From an uncultured Alphaproteobacteria bacterium (lineage in GTDB: Bacteria > Pseudomonadota > Alphaproteobacteria > Rhizobiales > Ancalomicrobiaceae): DNA of 64,000 nucleotides. The notes under the pieces are model-generated. The model made no database searches. It saw only the letters and a program-made list of their open reading frames with translations, and was not told the origin of the DNA. A program made the position numbers and the translations under genes. This document shows positions 27,707 to 37,195 of this stretch, one piece after another; the first letter of the stretch is position 1, and every line of letters begins with the position of its first letter. The DNA lies in the NCBI GenBank assembly GCA_937864925.1, contig CALMFH010000065.1, positions 1 through 64,000 of the forward strand. The letters run 5' to 3'.

Positions 27707-28501
27707 ATGGCGGGATCCGAGAGCGAGCGCGCCGAACCGGTGCCCGAGCCGGTCGTCGAGGACGAGACGGTCGACTGGTTGGGCAATCCGGTGTCGTGCA
27801 AGGACTGCGCGCACGAGGAGAACCGACGCATCGGCTTGTGCGACCTCGGTCGCGCCTGCGTCAACGACCGGCGCGGCCGGCGGATCGAACGGTTCTTCGC
27901 CGCCGATCCCCGCCAGGCCGATCGTTATCTCGGCCATCCCTATTTCGAGGTCAGGACACTGGCGGCGAAATACGCCGGCCTGTTCCGCCTCCCGGTGTTG
28001 ATCGAGGACCCCGAGCCGGAGGTCCGGGCCATGGTGGCGTCGCGCCTGCCCAAGGTCAGGATCCGCGGTCTCGTCGCCGACCCCGATCGGCGGGTGCGGA
28101 TGGCCGTGGCGCGCCGGCTCGACGGCGACGATCTCGTGCCGTTGCTCGCCGATCTCGACTATGGCGTCCGCCTCGCCGCGGCGCGCAAGGCGGCGCCTGG
28201 ACTGCTCGTCCGTGTGTTGCACGATGCCGATGCCGAAATCCGTCGCGAGGCGGCGCGTCGCATCGACGATCATCTCCTCGTGGCGCTGGCCGCCGACGAG
28301 GATCCGACGGTCCGCCGGATCGTCGCCGAACGGATGCGGCCCGAGCATCTGACGCTCATGGCCGCGGACGAGGATGTGAGGGTGCGTTTCACCGTGGTGG
28401 AACGTTGCCCGGTCGCGGAGGCCGAGGGCTTCCTCGACGACGCGGAGGACGTGGTGCGTGAAGCCGCGCGCCGACGTCTCGACGAGATCGGAGGTGGATG
28501 A
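27707..28501 (+). CDS. Leucine-rich-repeat-variant (LRV) Fe-S protein of nif clusters
   Basis: 264 aa. The N-terminal part carries a four-cysteine cluster motif, C-x2-C-x10-C-x5-C (CKDCAHEENRRIGLCDLGRAC, residues ~36-56), the LRV FeS4 cluster domain. It is followed by about eight LRV helical repeats (EDPEPEVRAMVASRLP, ADPDRRVRMAVARRL, ADLDYGVRLAAARKA and so on). Such proteins sit after nifB/fdxN in several diazotrophs; the biochemical role is not settled. It starts 31 bases after fdxN and ends overlapping the nifZ start (ATGA). Confidence 0.85.
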   Translation: MAGSESERAEPVPEPVVEDETVDWLGNPVSCKDCAHEENRRIGLCDLGRACVNDRRGRRIERFFAADPRQADRYLGHPYFEVRTLAAKYAGLFRLPVLIEDPEPEVRAMVASRLPKVRIRGLVADPDRRVRMAVARRLDGDDLVPLLADLDYGVRLAAARKAAPGLLVRVLHDADAEIRREAARRIDDHLLVALAADEDPTVRRIVAERMRPEHLTLMAADEDVRVRFTVVERCPVAEAEGFLDDAEDVVREAARRRLDEIGGG

Positions 28502-28815
28502 TGGGGCTCGGACGCGAGGAAGAGGTCGAGATCCGCAAACCCCCGGTGTTCGAGCCGGGGGAGCGGGTTCGGGCTCGGCGCATGGTCAAGAACGACGGCA
28601 CCTATCCACGGAAGGAGATCGGCGAGCCGCTCGTGATGAAGGGCGACACCGGCTACGTCCGCGACATCGGCACCTTTCTGCAGATGTTCTGGATCTACGC
28701 GGTCGAATGGCCGGAGCGTCGCACCATCGTCGGCATGAGAGCCAAGGAACTGGTCAGCCTCGATCGCGAAGCGGAGGCGGAGCCCTGCGGCGATGACGTG
28801 GCCGCGGCGCATTGA
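28498..28815 (+). CDS. nifZ: NifZ-family protein
   Basis: 105 aa. NifZ assists maturation of the P-cluster in the MoFe protein. The conserved NifZ core is visible as PPVFEPGERVRARRMVKNDGTYP and GEPLVMKGDTGYVRDIGTFLQMFWIYAVEW. The ATG overlaps the stop of the LRV gene; a second ATG follows directly at 28501. Codons and spacing indicate translational coupling inside the nifB operon. Confidence 0.92.
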   Translation: MMGLGREEEVEIRKPPVFEPGERVRARRMVKNDGTYPRKEIGEPLVMKGDTGYVRDIGTFLQMFWIYAVEWPERRTIVGMRAKELVSLDREAEAEPCGDDVAAAH

Positions 28816-28890
28816 GCGACAGTTCCGGCCCTTCGGCCGGCGGCAGCGACCGAGCCCACGCCGGTCGCGCAACAGAGGGAAGCCGACGCG

Positions 28891-29103
28891 ATGAAGGTGA
28901 TGATCCGCAACACCCCCAAGGGCCTTTCGGCCTACCTCCCCAAGAAGGATCTCGAAGAGCCGATCGTCGAGATGGAGAAGGAAGGGATCTGGGGAGGCTC
29001 GGTGAAGATGAAGAACGGCTGGGTGCTGATCCTGCCCGAGATGCCGGCCGATACCAAGCTGCCGATCACCGTCAACGCCCGCAAGGTCGGCGACGACGAC
29101 TGA
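28891..29103 (+). CDS. nifT: NifT/FixU family protein
   Basis: 70 aa, the full length of NifT/FixU. The family signature is KVMIRNTPKGLSAYLPKKDLEE with a C-terminal GGSVKMKNGWVLILPEMP. The function is not established, and loss is usually tolerated in model diazotrophs. It begins 75 bases after nifZ and closes the recognisable nifB-type run; a 409-base repeat-containing spacer follows. Confidence 0.92.
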   Translation: MKVMIRNTPKGLSAYLPKKDLEEPIVEMEKEGIWGGSVKMKNGWVLILPEMPADTKLPITVNARKVGDDD

Positions 29104-29512
29104 GGGTCTCCGATCGCGTGCCGGGGATGACCGGGTGGGAGGTCCGCGATTCACCGGCGCGCCATCGCCCGAATCCGCCCTCACTCCGCCGTCATCGCCG
29201 GGCTCGACCCGGCAACCCGGCGGCGGTGCCGGTCGTGGCGATGCAGATGGGTCCCCGGGTCGAGCCCGAGGATGACGGGGGTGGAGAGGTTCGAGATCCG
29301 CCCTCGGCATGTCGTGAGGCATCGCCGCGGGCACCTCGCTGCTCCCCTCGCGGGAGAAGGGGAGGGCGGGGCGGCGGCGGAGGTTCCATCCGCCTCCGAG
29401 GAGAGGGGTGCCGGCGTGAGGATGTGACGATCGGGGGGCGAGCCACGGGGCTCGGCCATCGGACGACGACGACGAACGGGGCGCATCGCGCGCCGACGAC
29501 GAGGAGTGAAAG
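29104..29512. other. Spacer between nifT and the SIR2-like gene
   Basis: 409 bases without a gene. It contains a long imperfect palindrome (29189-29278, listed separately), then a second GC-rich repetitive stretch around 29338-29420 (CTCCCCTCGCGGGAGAAG). I found no sigma-54 element. The SIR2-like gene is therefore either read through from nifB or has an unrecognised promoter. Confidence 0.5.
29189..29278. repeat. REP-like intergenic palindrome
   Basis: Two 24-base arms (29189-29212 and 29255-29278) begin CCGTCATCGCCGGGCTCGAC and end GGTCGAGCCCGAGGATGACG, with two mismatches. This form, with a GTCAT edge and a core GGGCTCGACCCGG, is a common dispersed intergenic repeat in Alphaproteobacteria. 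It may act as an mRNA-stabilising or attenuating hairpin after nifT. Confidence 0.65.
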
Positions 29513-30394
29513 ATGACCATGACGGCCACCCGGACCGACCCGATCGTGCTCTCCGGCACGGCGGCCGAGGCGAAGCTCGCCGAGGTGCGCGCCGCCCTCC
29601 TCGCCGACCGGCTGGTGCCCTTCCTCGGCCCAGACGTACTCGCCACCGACGGGGCGGCGCTACCGTTCCCGGCGACCCCCGAGGCGATCGCCGCGGCGCT
29701 GAACAGCCGGGCTCCGGCGCCGTCACGCATCCGCAACTCGATGTGGTCGGTCGCCCAGTTCATCGAGCAGCGCCGCCATCGCAAGACCCTCGTCGGCTGG
29801 ATGGCGGAGATCTTCGCCCCGACCACGACGGCGCCGAAGTTGGTGCGTTTCCTCGCCGGGTTGCCGCTGTCGCTGGTGGTCGACACCTGGTACGACGGCA
29901 CCATCCGCGCCGCGCTGACGGCAGCCGGACGTGAGGACTGGATCGAGATCCAGGGTGTCACCCGCGCCGGCGAGAGCCGCGACATCTGGTACAAGGCCTA
30001 CGATCCGGCCGGCGCCGAGGTGCTGCCCGAGGTCGCGGAGGCGGCGAAGACCGTCCTCTACAAGCCGCACGGCGCCATCTCCCCGGCCAAGAACTTCCTC
30101 GTCGCCGACTCGGATTACGTCGAGGTGCTGACCGAGATCGACATCCAATCGCCGATCCCGGCGGTGGTGAAGGCGCGGCGCACCGCCCGTGGCTTCCTCT
30201 TCCTCGGCTGTCGCTTCCACGACCAGATGCTGCGCACCTACGCCAAACAGATCGCCAAGCGCTCGGCCGGCGGCCATGTCGCGGTCGCCGAGGTCGCCGG
30301 GCTGACGAAGAACGAACGCCGCTTCTACGCCGACCTGGGCGTCACCGTCCTCGACCTACCCCTCGGACGGGTCGTCGATCTTCTGATGGAGTGA
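29513..30394 (+). CDS. SIR2-like domain protein of the nif cluster
   Basis: 293 aa. It resembles the SIR2_2/SIR2-like group rather than classical sirtuins. The motif corresponding to GAG-x-S reads FLGPDVL (37-43), the histidine motif is YKPHGAIS (His186), and the C-terminal Rossmann strand reads GFLFLGCRFHDQM (227-239). Classical sirtuins remove acyl groups using NAD+; SIR2-like proteins of this group often hydrolyse NAD. With the changed GAG motif, activity is uncertain. It starts 409 bases after nifT with an AGGAG site and lies 55 bases before an HDAC-like gene, so the two probably form a unit. From memory, related proteins occur in other nif clusters. Confidence 0.75.
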   Translation: MTMTATRTDPIVLSGTAAEAKLAEVRAALLADRLVPFLGPDVLATDGAALPFPATPEAIAAALNSRAPAPSRIRNSMWSVAQFIEQRRHRKTLVGWMAEIFAPTTTAPKLVRFLAGLPLSLVVDTWYDGTIRAALTAAGREDWIEIQGVTRAGESRDIWYKAYDPAGAEVLPEVAEAAKTVLYKPHGAISPAKNFLVADSDYVEVLTEIDIQSPIPAVVKARRTARGFLFLGCRFHDQMLRTYAKQIAKRSAGGHVAVAEVAGLTKNERRFYADLGVTVLDLPLGRVVDLLME

Positions 30395-30449
30395 TCCGAC
30401 TGCGGACGCGCTAGACTGGCCTCGTCACCCGACTACGAGGCCGCTCGCC

Positions 30450-31481
30450 GTGAAATCCGTCCACTCGCCGCTCCATGCCGGTCACGCCGGTCAGACCGAA
30501 CTCGTCGCCGGCCGCATCCTGCCCGGCTTCGAACGGCCCGAACGGGCGGAGTTCGTCCGTGCCGCGGTCGAGCGCGCCGGCCTCGGTCCGATCCTCGAGC
30601 CGACGCCGCAGACCCTCGACGTCGCCCGGCGTGTCCACCGCCCCGACTACGTCGACTTCCTCCGTCAAGCCTGGGATCTTTGGGTCACCGCCGGCAACGA
30701 CGGCCCGGCGCTGCCCTTCGTCTGGCCGACGCGCGGCCTTCGCGACGATCTCAGACCGGAGAAGATCTCCGCCCTCCTCGGCTTCTATGCCTTCGACGGT
30801 GGTTCTGCCTTCGTCGCCGGCACCTGGGGCGCGATCGAATCCTCCTACGCCTGCGCCCTCACCGCCGCCGACATCGTGGCGGCGGGCGAGCGGGCGGCGT
30901 TCGCGCTCGCACGACCGCCCGGTCATCACGCCGGCCGCCGTACCGCCGGCGGTTACTGCTATCTCAACAACGCGGCCTGCGCCGCGGAGCGACTGCGTGA
31001 TCGCGGGGCGAAGCGTGTCGCCGTTCTCGATGTCGACTTCCACCACGGCAACGGCACCCAGGAGATCTTCTGGACCCGTGCCGACGTCGCGGTGGTGAAC
31101 CTGCACGGTGATCCGGCGACGGAATACCCCTATTTCCTCGGTGCCGCCGACGAGATCGGGGCAGGGCCGGGGGAGGGCTACAACCTCAATCTGCCGATGC
31201 CGCCGGGTACCGACTGGGCGGTCTGGAGTGAGGCGCTCGAGCGGGGATGTCGGCACATCGCCGAAGTCGGGGCAGAGGCGCTGGTCGTCTCGCTCGGGGT
31301 CGACACCTACGAGGGTGATCCGATCAGTCATTTCCGTCTGAAGACCGCCGATTATCCGGCGATCGGCGCGCGCATCGCCCGCCTCGGCCTGCCGACGGTG
31401 TTCGTGCTCGAGGGTGGTTACGCGGTCGCGGCGATCGGCGACAATGTCACCGGAGTCCTGACCGGGTTCGAATGTGCATGA
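30450..31481 (+). CDS. Histone deacetylase / acetylpolyamine amidohydrolase family protein
   Basis: 343 aa from a GTG. Zinc-dependent arginase-fold deacylase. The catalytic histidine pair is in RPPGHHAGR (His159, His160). Zinc ligands are Asp196 and His198 in VLDVDFHHGNGT and Asp285 in SLGVDTYEGDP. GGYCYLNNAACAAERL and the terminal LEGGYAV are also family hallmarks. All key residues appear intact, so activity is expected, on acetylpolyamines or acetyl-lysine. It lies directly after the SIR2-like gene and is convergent with the ferritin-like gene. Its presence inside a nif island is unusual. Confidence 0.85.
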   Translation: MKSVHSPLHAGHAGQTELVAGRILPGFERPERAEFVRAAVERAGLGPILEPTPQTLDVARRVHRPDYVDFLRQAWDLWVTAGNDGPALPFVWPTRGLRDDLRPEKISALLGFYAFDGGSAFVAGTWGAIESSYACALTAADIVAAGERAAFALARPPGHHAGRRTAGGYCYLNNAACAAERLRDRGAKRVAVLDVDFHHGNGTQEIFWTRADVAVVNLHGDPATEYPYFLGAADEIGAGPGEGYNLNLPMPPGTDWAVWSEALERGCRHIAEVGAEALVVSLGVDTYEGDPISHFRLKTADYPAIGARIARLGLPTVFVLEGGYAVAAIGDNVTGVLTGFECA

Positions 31482-31541
31482 CGAACTGCCCTGCCCGCTT
31501 GGTGCGAGCCGGGCATTTCGGTCGATCGGTCGGGCCGAGCC

Positions 31542-32021
31542 TCAGGCGTCGACCGGCAACGGCAGTCCGGCTGCGTGTGCGGCGATCCACTTCTCCAGCT
31601 CGCGGACGTGGCCCTCCTCCTCGTCGACGAACTCCGTGCACAGAGCCCGGATCTCGGGATCGTCGGTGACTGCGAGCACATGAGCATAGAAGGCGAGCCC
31701 GGCTTTCTCCGCCTCGAGCGCGATGGCGAGGGCGTCGTCGCGGGCGATGAACGGATCGGCCGCCCAGATCGCGGCGCGTTCCGGGCTCTCGCCCTGCGGC
31801 CAGTGGAACTCGTGCGGACCCAGCTCCGGGATCTCGCGGAAGCCGGCACGCGCCTTGGCGTCGCCCATGTGCAGGGCCGAATAATCGGAGAGGCGGCGGA
31901 AGAGCCTGGCCACCTCGGCGTTGCCGTAGGTGGCCATGGCGTCGGCGAGCTCGCCGAAGCGCAGCATCGCCTCCTCCTCCAGCTTGATGGCATAGGCGAG
32001 GAATTCCTCGACGTTCTTCAT
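31542..32021 (-). CDS. Ferritin-like / rubrerythrin-family protein
   Basis: 159 aa four-helix protein. Carboxylate residues suitable for a diiron site are seen in EEFLAYAIKLEEEAMLRFGELADAM, ADYSALHMGDAKAR-like helix 2, and IALEAEKAGLAFYAHVL ... FVDEEEGHVRELEKWI (E-x2-H motif EEGH). Family members handle iron, peroxide or oxygen. The ATG at 32021 has an AGGAGA site. It lies 60 bases after the FeSII-type ferredoxin gene on the same strand and probably shares its NifA-controlled promoter, suggesting protection of nitrogenase or iron supply. Confidence 0.78.
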   Translation of the reverse strand: MKNVEEFLAYAIKLEEEAMLRFGELADAMATYGNAEVARLFRRLSDYSALHMGDAKARAGFREIPELGPHEFHWPQGESPERAAIWAADPFIARDDALAIALEAEKAGLAFYAHVLAVTDDPEIRALCTEFVDEEEGHVRELEKWIAAHAAGLPLPVDA

Positions 32022-32081
32022 CGCGGGTCTCCTTGTCGGCGGCGCGAGCGGGCGGGGAGGCTCCCCGCCCACCCGAGGCGA

Positions 32082-32453
32082 TCACTCGGCGCCGCCGGGC
32101 TCGTCGCCGGCGAACTTCACCAGGATGTCCTGGTCGCGGACGATGGTCTGACAGGCGAGCCGATATTTCGGCATGACGTCGTCGGTCTCGGCCCGGGCGA
32201 TCTCGGCATGGGAGATCTTGCCGAGCGACTTCAGCAGGCTCTTCTCCTTGTCGGTGAGCATCGAGCCCATGGTCTTGCCGGTGAGTGTGACGATCTCGCA
32301 CAGGCACGAGCCGCACTCGCCGTCGCGGCATTCGAACGGGATCGGGATCTTGTGCTTCTCGGCGACCGACAGGATCGTGCCACGATCACCGGCGACGGCG
32401 TAGACCGTCACGTCCTTGTGGAGGAGGGGGGAAGAGAAGGTCACGTTGGCCAT
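32082..32453 (-). CDS. 2Fe-2S ferredoxin resembling FeSII (Shethna) protective protein
   Basis: 123 aa. The [2Fe-2S] ligands are Cys42, 47, 50 (FECRDGECGSCLC) and Cys101 (YRLACQTIV), with an extra Cys52. The order N-terminal FSSPLLHKDVTVYAVAG, then TMGSMLTDKEKSLLKSLGKI in mid-protein, then PKYRLACQTIVRDQDILVKF and a GEPGG-like tail resembles what I recall of the Azotobacter FeSII protein, which binds oxidised nitrogenase and shields it from oxygen. An ordinary electron-transfer ferredoxin is the alternative. It is divergent from nifH and has its own sigma-54-like element at 32552-32567. Confidence 0.75.
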   Translation of the reverse strand: MANVTFSSPLLHKDVTVYAVAGDRGTILSVAEKHKIPIPFECRDGECGSCLCEIVTLTGKTMGSMLTDKEKSLLKSLGKISHAEIARAETDDVMPKYRLACQTIVRDQDILVKFAGDEPGGAE

Positions 32454-32551
32454 GCGCGGAACTCCGCTTGCTGGATGGGGTCGGGCGCAAGCTCCTCCGA
32501 TGGATGCGGCCGTTCTCGGCCGCCGGATCGAGCGTCGCGTCGCACCTCCTC

Positions 32552-32567
32552 AGCAAGCGCTGCGCCA
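32552..32567 (-). promoter_or_regulatory. Sigma-54-like promoter of the FeSII-ferritin operon (leftward)
   Basis: On the minus strand the sequence reads TGGCGCAGCGCTTGCT, one mismatch from TGGCAC-N5-TTGC, with GG and GC ten bases apart. It lies about 100 bases before the FeSII-like start codon and about 95 bases from the NifA site at 32663-32678. Confidence 0.65.
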
Positions 32568-32662
32568 AGGCGGAAAGAGCGCGGTTTTCGGCGCCCTTTC
32601 GTCGTCCGGAGGCGGGCGCGCGCGCCGCACCCCCGCGCGTGGGGCGCGCCGTGTCGCGAAAT

Positions 32663-32678
32663 TGTCGGGGTACCGACA
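32663..32678. promoter_or_regulatory. NifA site 1 in the FeSII-nifH intergenic region
   Basis: TGTCGGGGTACCGACA fits TGT-N10-ACA with an extended symmetric core (TGTCGG/CCGACA). It is well placed for the leftward FeSII promoter (edge about 95 bases away) and lies about 160 bases from the nifH promoter. Confidence 0.8.
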
Positions 32679-32731
32679 GCCCCTGTCGCAGCCGGTTCCC
32701 CGGCGGGGTGCCGACACCGCTTGTCGGGAAA

Positions 32732-32747
32732 TGTCGGGGTCACGACA
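32732..32747. promoter_or_regulatory. NifA site 2 in the FeSII-nifH intergenic region
   Basis: TGTCGGGGTCACGACA fits TGT-N10-ACA. It ends 91 bases before the nifH -24 element, the usual distance for NifA activation through a DNA loop. Confidence 0.82.
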
Positions 32748-32838
32748 GCCGCCGTGGATACCGACATCGACGCCGATCGTTTTGACAACGCATTGAAAAA
32801 CAATGGCTTTGAAAAATCGCACGGCGCGCCGCGGCAGT

Positions 32839-32854
32839 TGGCACGAAGCTTGAA
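32839..32854 (+). promoter_or_regulatory. Sigma-54 (-24/-12) promoter of nifHDK
   Basis: TGGCACGAAGCTTGAA has a perfect -24 half and TTGA at -12 (consensus TTGC), so the strict GC at -12 is altered to GA. It lies about 94 bases before the nifH start codon. Confidence 0.8.
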
Positions 32855-32920
32855 AACCTTCCGATGCGAAGGCGGCGGAAGCTGCCGGACGGACGAACGG
32901 CATCGACGACCGATGCCTGA

Positions 32921-33832
<912 letters not shown>

Positions 33833-33839
33833 TCGATTT

Positions 33840-33866
33840 CGGGTCGCGGACCGGTTCCGCGACCCG
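33840..33866 (+). other. nifH-nifD intergenic stem-loop
   Basis: Perfect 11-base stem CGGGTCGCGGA / TCCGCGACCCG with a five-base loop, starting 8 bases after the nifH stop. A second short hairpin (GCCCC-TTCGC-GGGGC) follows near 33900. Such structures after nifH commonly stabilise its message and raise NifH over NifDK; here this is inferred. Confidence 0.65.
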
Positions 33867-33980
33867 ACCTTCGCCGGAGGACCCATCTCCATCGAACCGC
33901 CCCTTCGCGGGGCATGTGCCACGGCTCCGGACCGTGCATGGCGAAGCCTTGCCCGCCGGTCCGCCAAGAAGGGGGTTCCC

Positions 33981-35486
33981 ATGAGCCTCGATTATGAGAA
34001 CGACGGCGAACTGCACGCCAAGCTGATCGAGGAGGTTCTCGCTCAGTATCCCGACAAGTTCGCCAAGCGCCGCAAGAAGCACCTCTCCGTCGCGGCCGAT
34101 GCCGGCACCGAGGAGATCGAGGGTGAGGCCCAGGCGGTCACCGAGTGCGACGTCAAGTCGAACATCAAGTCGATCCCCGGCGTCATGACCATCCGCGGCT
34201 GCGCCTATGCCGGTTCCAAGGGCGTGGTGTGGGGTCCGATCAAGGACATGGTCCACATCAGCCACGGCCCCGTCGGTTGCGGCCAGTACTCCTGGTCCCA
34301 GCGCCGCAACTACTACATCGGCAACACCGGCATCGACACTTTCGTGACGATGCAGTTCACCTCCGACTTCCAGGAGCGTGACATCGTCTTCGGCGGCGAC
34401 AAGAAGCTCGAGCGCATCATCGACGAGATCGAGAACCTGTTCCCGCTCGCCAACGGCATCTCGATCCAGTCCGAGTGCCCGATCGGTCTGATCGGCGACG
34501 ACATCGAAGCGGTGTCGAAGAAGAAGGCCAAGGAGCACGACACCACCATCGTTCCGGTGCGTTGCGAAGGCTTCCGCGGCGTGTCGCAGTCGCTCGGCCA
34601 TCACATCGCCAACGACGCCATCCGCGACTGGGTCTTCGACAAGAAGGAACGCGAGGTCGTCACCACGCCCTACGACGTCAACGTCATCGGCGACTACAAC
34701 ATCGGCGGCGACGCCTGGGCCTCGCGCATCCTGCTCGAGAAGATCGGCCTGCGTGTCGTCGGCAACTGGTCGGGGGACGCCACCCTCGCCGAGGTCGAGA
34801 ACGCGGTCCACGCCAAGCTCAACCTCATCCACTGCTACCGTTCGATGAACTACATCTGCCGGCACATGGAAGAGAAGTACGACATCCCGTGGATGGAGTA
34901 CAACTTCTTCGGCCCGTCGCAGATCGCCATGTCGCTGCGCAAGATCGCCAAGCACTACGGCCCCGAGATCGAGGCCAAGGCGGAAGCGGTCATCGCCAAG
35001 TACCAGCCGCTGGTCGACAAGGTCATCGCCAAATACGGCCCGCGCCTGAAGGGCAAGAAGGTGATGCTCTACGTCGGTGGCCTGCGCCCCCGTCACGTGG
35101 TCAACGCCTACGAAGACCTCGGCATGGAGATCGCCGGTACCGGCTACGAGTTCGCCCACAACGACGACTATCAGCGCACCGGTCACTATGTGAAGAAGGG
35201 CACGCTGATCTACGACGACGTCACCGGCTACGAGCTCGAGAAGTTCATCGAGAAGGTGCGTCCGGATCTGGTCGGCTCGGGCATCAAGGAGAAGTACCCG
35301 GTGCAGAAGATGGGCATCCCGTTCCGTCAGATGCACTCCTGGGACTACTCCGGCCCCTACCACGGCTACGACGGCTTCGCGATCTTCGCGCGCGACATGG
35401 ATCTGGCGATCAACAACCCGGTCTGGGATCTGTTCGACGCCCCCTGGGCCGCCACGGACGCCCCGCTCGCCGCCGCGGCGGAGTGA
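33981..35486 (+). CDS. nifD: Nitrogenase MoFe protein alpha chain
   Basis: 501 aa. P-cluster cysteines are Cys74 ([11 protein letters not shown]), Cys100 ([10 protein letters not shown]) and Cys166 ([12 protein letters not shown]). FeMo-cofactor is ligated by Cys285 ([10 protein letters not shown]) and His452 ([12 protein letters not shown]). The conserved pocket segment [10 protein letters not shown] and the homocitrate/R-cluster region GGLRPRHVV are present. The length and residues are those of molybdenum nitrogenase, not VnfD or AnfD, which lack companions such as nifE/N here. It is the second gene of nifHDK. Confidence 0.99.
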   Translation: MSLDYENDGELHAKLIEEVLAQYPDKFAKRRKKHLSVAADAGTEEIEGEAQAVTECDVKSNIKSIPGVMTIRGCAYAGSKGVVWGPIKDMVHISHGPVGCGQYSWSQRRNYYIGNTGIDTFVTMQFTSDFQERDIVFGGDKKLERIIDEIENLFPLANGISIQSECPIGLIGDDIEAVSKKKAKEHDTTIVPVRCEGFRGVSQSLGHHIANDAIRDWVFDKKEREVVTTPYDVNVIGDYNIGGDAWASRILLEKIGLRVVGNWSGDATLAEVENAVHAKLNLIHCYRSMNYICRHMEEKYDIPWMEYNFFGPSQIAMSLRKIAKHYGPEIEAKAEAVIAKYQPLVDKVIAKYGPRLKGKKVMLYVGGLRPRHVVNAYEDLGMEIAGTGYEFAHNDDYQRTGHYVKKGTLIYDDVTGYELEKFIEKVRPDLVGSGIKEKYPVQKMGIPFRQMHSWDYSGPYHGYDGFAIFARDMDLAINNPVWDLFDAPWAATDAPLAAAAE

Positions 35487-35504
35487 TCCCCATCGCGGCG
35501 CGTT

Positions 35505-35524
35505 CCCTCCGCTCCGGCGGAGGG
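35505..35524 (+). other. nifD-nifK intergenic hairpin
   Basis: Eight-base stem CCCTCCGC / GCGGAGGG with loop TCCG, 18 bases after the nifD stop. No T-tract follows, so it is more likely a message-stability element than a terminator. Confidence 0.5.
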
Positions 35525-35656
35525 GACGGCGATCCGAACCCGACATCGACCCGACGACACTCCGCCGCGAGCCCCTCGCCCGCGCGAACCCTCGACCACA
35601 CCCTGAGAGGCACGTCCGCCGTATGGCGCGGAGGCCCTTAAGAGAGGTGACCAGAC

Positions 35657-37195
35657 ATGCCGCAGTCAGCCGATCGCGTGCTCGACCACGCTCCGCTCTT
35701 CCGCGAGCCCGAGTACCAGGAGATGTTCGCCCGCAAGCGCGCCGAGTTCGAATGCCCGGTGCCGGACGACAAGGTCGCCGAACAGGGCGAGTTCACCAAG
35801 ACCTGGGACTATCGCGAGAAGAACTTCGCCCGTGAATCCCTGGTGGTGAACCCGGCCAAGGCCTGCCAGCCGCTCGGTGCGGTCTTCGCCGCCGCCGGCT
35901 TCTCCCGGTGCATGAGCTTCGTCCACGGCTCGCAGGGCTGCGTCGCCTACTATCGCTCGCACCTCTCCCGTCACTTCAAGGAGCCGTGCTCGGCGGTGTC
36001 CTCGTCGATGACCGAGGACGCGGCGGTGTTCGGCGGCCTGCAGAACATGATCGACGGCCTCGCCAACTGCTCGGCGCTCTATCAACCCGACATGATCGCG
36101 GTGTCGACCACCTGCATGGCCGAAGTCATCGGCGACGACCTCCAGGGCTTCATCTCGAACGCCAAGAAGAAGGGCTCGGTGGCCGAGGACTTCCCCGTCC
36201 CCTATGCCCACACCCCGGCCTTCGTCGGCTCCCACGTCGACGGCTACGACAACATGATCAAGGGCATCCTGGAGAACTTCTGGAAGGGCGCCGAGCGCAC
36301 CCCCGGCACCGCGATCAACATCATCCCCGGCTTCGACGGCTACTGCGTCGGCAACAACCGCGAGCTGAAGCGCCTGCTCGACCTGATGGGCGTCGACTAC
36401 ACCTTCATCTCCGACGCTTCCGACCAGTTCGACACCCCCTCGGACGGTGAGTTCCGCATGTACGACGGCGGCACCACCATCGACGAGGTCAAGGCGGCGC
36501 TGAACGCCAAGGGCACGATCTCGCTGCAGTACTGGAACACCCGCAAGACGATGGACTATATCGCCGGCGAAGGCCAGGAGACCGCGACCTTCCACTACCC
36601 ACTCGGCATCCGCGCCACCGACGCCCTGCTGATGAAGGTCTCCGAACTCTCCGGCAAGCCGATCCCCGAAGCGATCCGCCTGGAGCGCGGCCGCCTCGTC
36701 GATGCCATGGCCGACAGCCAGTCGCACCTGCACGGCAAGAAATACGCGATCTACGGCGATCCCGATTTCGTCCAGGCGATGGCCCGCTTCGTCATGGAGA
36801 CCGGCGGCGAGCCGACCCACTGTCTGGCGACCAACGGCACCAAGGCCTGGGAAGCCGAGATGAAGGAGATGCTCGCGGCCGATCCCTTCGGCGCCTCGGC
36901 TCAGGTGTGGGCCGGCAAGGACCTCTGGCACCTGCGCTCGCTGCTCTTCACCGAACCGGTCGACTTCATGATCGGCAACTCCTACGGCAAGTACCTGGAG
37001 CGCGACACCGGCACGCCGCTGATCCGCCTGACCTTCCCGATCTTCGATCGTCACCACCACCACCGCTTCCCGCTGATGGGCTACCAGGGCGGCCTCAGGG
37101 TGCTGACGACGATCCTCGACAAGGTCTTCGACAAGCTCGACGCCGAGACCATCGTTGCCGGCGTCACCGACTACTCCTACGACCTCACCCGCTGA
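35657..37195 (+). CDS. nifK: Nitrogenase MoFe protein beta chain
   Basis: 512 aa. P-cluster cysteines Cys70 ([10 protein letters not shown]), Cys95 ([20 protein letters not shown]) and Cys153 ([12 protein letters not shown]) are intact, as are the NifK signature [17 protein letters not shown] and the C-terminal [16 protein letters not shown]. With NifD it forms the alpha2-beta2 MoFe protein. It follows nifD by 170 bases with an AGAGAGGTG ribosome site and is the last gene of nifHDK; a GC-rich hairpin lies 33 bases after its stop. Confidence 0.99.
   Translation: MPQSADRVLDHAPLFREPEYQEMFARKRAEFECPVPDDKVAEQGEFTKTWDYREKNFARESLVVNPAKACQPLGAVFAAAGFSRCMSFVHGSQGCVAYYRSHLSRHFKEPCSAVSSSMTEDAAVFGGLQNMIDGLANCSALYQPDMIAVSTTCMAEVIGDDLQGFISNAKKKGSVAEDFPVPYAHTPAFVGSHVDGYDNMIKGILENFWKGAERTPGTAINIIPGFDGYCVGNNRELKRLLDLMGVDYTFISDASDQFDTPSDGEFRMYDGGTTIDEVKAALNAKGTISLQYWNTRKTMDYIAGEGQETATFHYPLGIRATDALLMKVSELSGKPIPEAIRLERGRLVDAMADSQSHLHGKKYAIYGDPDFVQAMARFVMETGGEPTHCLATNGTKAWEAEMKEMLAADPFGASAQVWAGKDLWHLRSLLFTEPVDFMIGNSYGKYLERDTGTPLIRLTFPIFDRHHHHRFPLMGYQGGLRVLTTILDKVFDKLDAETIVAGVTDYSYDLTR

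Noticed and set aside
36920-36945. TGGCAC inside nifK as a sigma-54 promoter
   Set aside because: No matching TTGC at the right distance and it is conserved coding sequence.
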